DNA of 64,000 nucleotides. It comes from Sisyra terminalis. Lineage: Eukaryota; Arthropoda; Insecta; Neuroptera; Sisyridae. Under the pieces are notes generated by a model, which was given only the letters and a program-made list of their open reading frames with translations, was not told the DNA's origin and searched no databases. The DNA lies in NCBI GenBank assembly GCA_958496175.1, contig OY292274.1, positions 49,052,630 to 49,116,629 of the forward strand, in the 5' to 3' direction. Below, piece by piece: positions 63,518-64,000 of this stretch; position 1 is the first letter of the stretch, and every line of letters starts with the position of its first letter. The translations under genes were made by a program, and so were the position numbers.

Positions 63518-63569
63518 GAATTCGCGAATAAATCGATCATAATAAATTCATCGATTTATTCGCGAATTT
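63518..63569. repeat. Perfect 20-bp hairpin in HERC2 intron 27
   Basis: gaattcgcgaataaatcgat and its inverse (one end mismatch) are separated by 12 bp. The aattcgcgaa string also lies in the MITE core seen at 10287-10519 and 22088-22311, so this may be another decayed member. Confidence 0.7.
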
Positions 63570-63950
63570 AATTAAACATAAAATTGATAATGGGACGCAC
63601 CCAGTTTAAACTGATCTAAAGTATACCTGTGTCGAAAAATATGCCTCATTAGATTTGTCCTTATTATTGGGATGTACTCAGGTTGAAATTGAATTCAAGT
63701 ATTCAAAATTCCGAATTTATTCTGGGGTTTGAATGTTCAAAACACTATATGGTATAGTCATTGAAAAATTCGATTTTGATTTCTATGAGCCAACTATCTA
63801 TCGTCAAAGAAAGGTATCTTTAAAAACCCTACAAGCTATTCAAAAATTATACTTGACCTGAGTATTTGAAAACATATTTTATTTGTACAACATTTTGGGC
63901 TGTTAAAATTGTATATTTCTTGTTAGCACGATAAATACAATTCTAGGCCT

Positions 63951-63995
63951 GGTTTAAATTAGTTCTATGCCCGGTTTAAATTAGTTCTATGCCCC
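63951..63995. repeat. 22-bp tandem duplication at window end
   Basis: ggtttaaattagttctatgc plus cc is repeated at 63951 and 63973. More copies may follow beyond the window. Confidence 0.8.
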
Positions 63996-64000
63996 AGAAC

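Larger units (their letters stand above)
63202..64000. other. HERC2 intron 27 (open at window end)
   Basis: A donor ggtaatt follows exon 27, and no further HECT exon appears before 64000. The intron contains a hairpin (63518-63569) and a 22-bp tandem repeat near the end. Confidence 0.7.

Overview
This is an AT-rich animal nuclear sequence, almost certainly from an insect. Genes are split by canonical GT-AG introns, many of them only 50-90 bp. Degenerate LINE, Jockey, mariner, hAT-type and fold-back elements lie between and inside the genes. No prokaryotic, organellar or viral genes were seen. The species cannot be fixed from the sequence alone.

Region 1 (about 2.5-38.9 kb, + strand) is a tandem array of five copies of one solute transporter gene. 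The family is SLC5, closest in motifs to the sodium-coupled monocarboxylate/multivitamin carriers. All copies share one exon plan, called A to E here. A (2494-7492) lacks its first exon, which is probably upstream of the window. B (9661-15535) has all 12 exons but a destroyed splice donor after exon 6. C (18533-21985) is intact with 11 exons and 570 residues. D (23906-25436) is a three-exon pseudogene. E (27380-38895) is intact with 11 exons and 578 residues, stretched by a 6.1 kb first intron holding a Jockey-type retroelement. C and E are nearly identical over part of their length, including an intron, which points to recent duplication or gene conversion.

Region 2 (40.1-41.9 kb, - strand) is a five-exon gene for a 338-residue protein. 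Its C-terminal half resembles SPATA22, the meiotic partner of MEIOB.

Region 3 (44.0-63.2 kb, + strand) is HERC2, the giant HECT ubiquitin ligase. Twenty-seven exons are readable, about 4,680 residues. They run from the N-terminus through three RCC1-like domains and the cytochrome b5-like, MIB/HERC2, CPH, ZZ and DOC domains into the start of the HECT domain. The catalytic end lies beyond the window. HERC2 and the SPATA22-like gene are head to head across 2.15 kb.

The repeats are informative. They include a Jockey copy with both ends and an 11-bp target duplication but a deleted middle, an internally deleted mariner with both terminal repeats, two small elements with 9-bp target duplications, two hAT-like MITEs and several large palindromes, mostly in transporter introns. 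No wholly new gene system was found. The most notable points are the evolving transporter array and the SPATA22-like gene.
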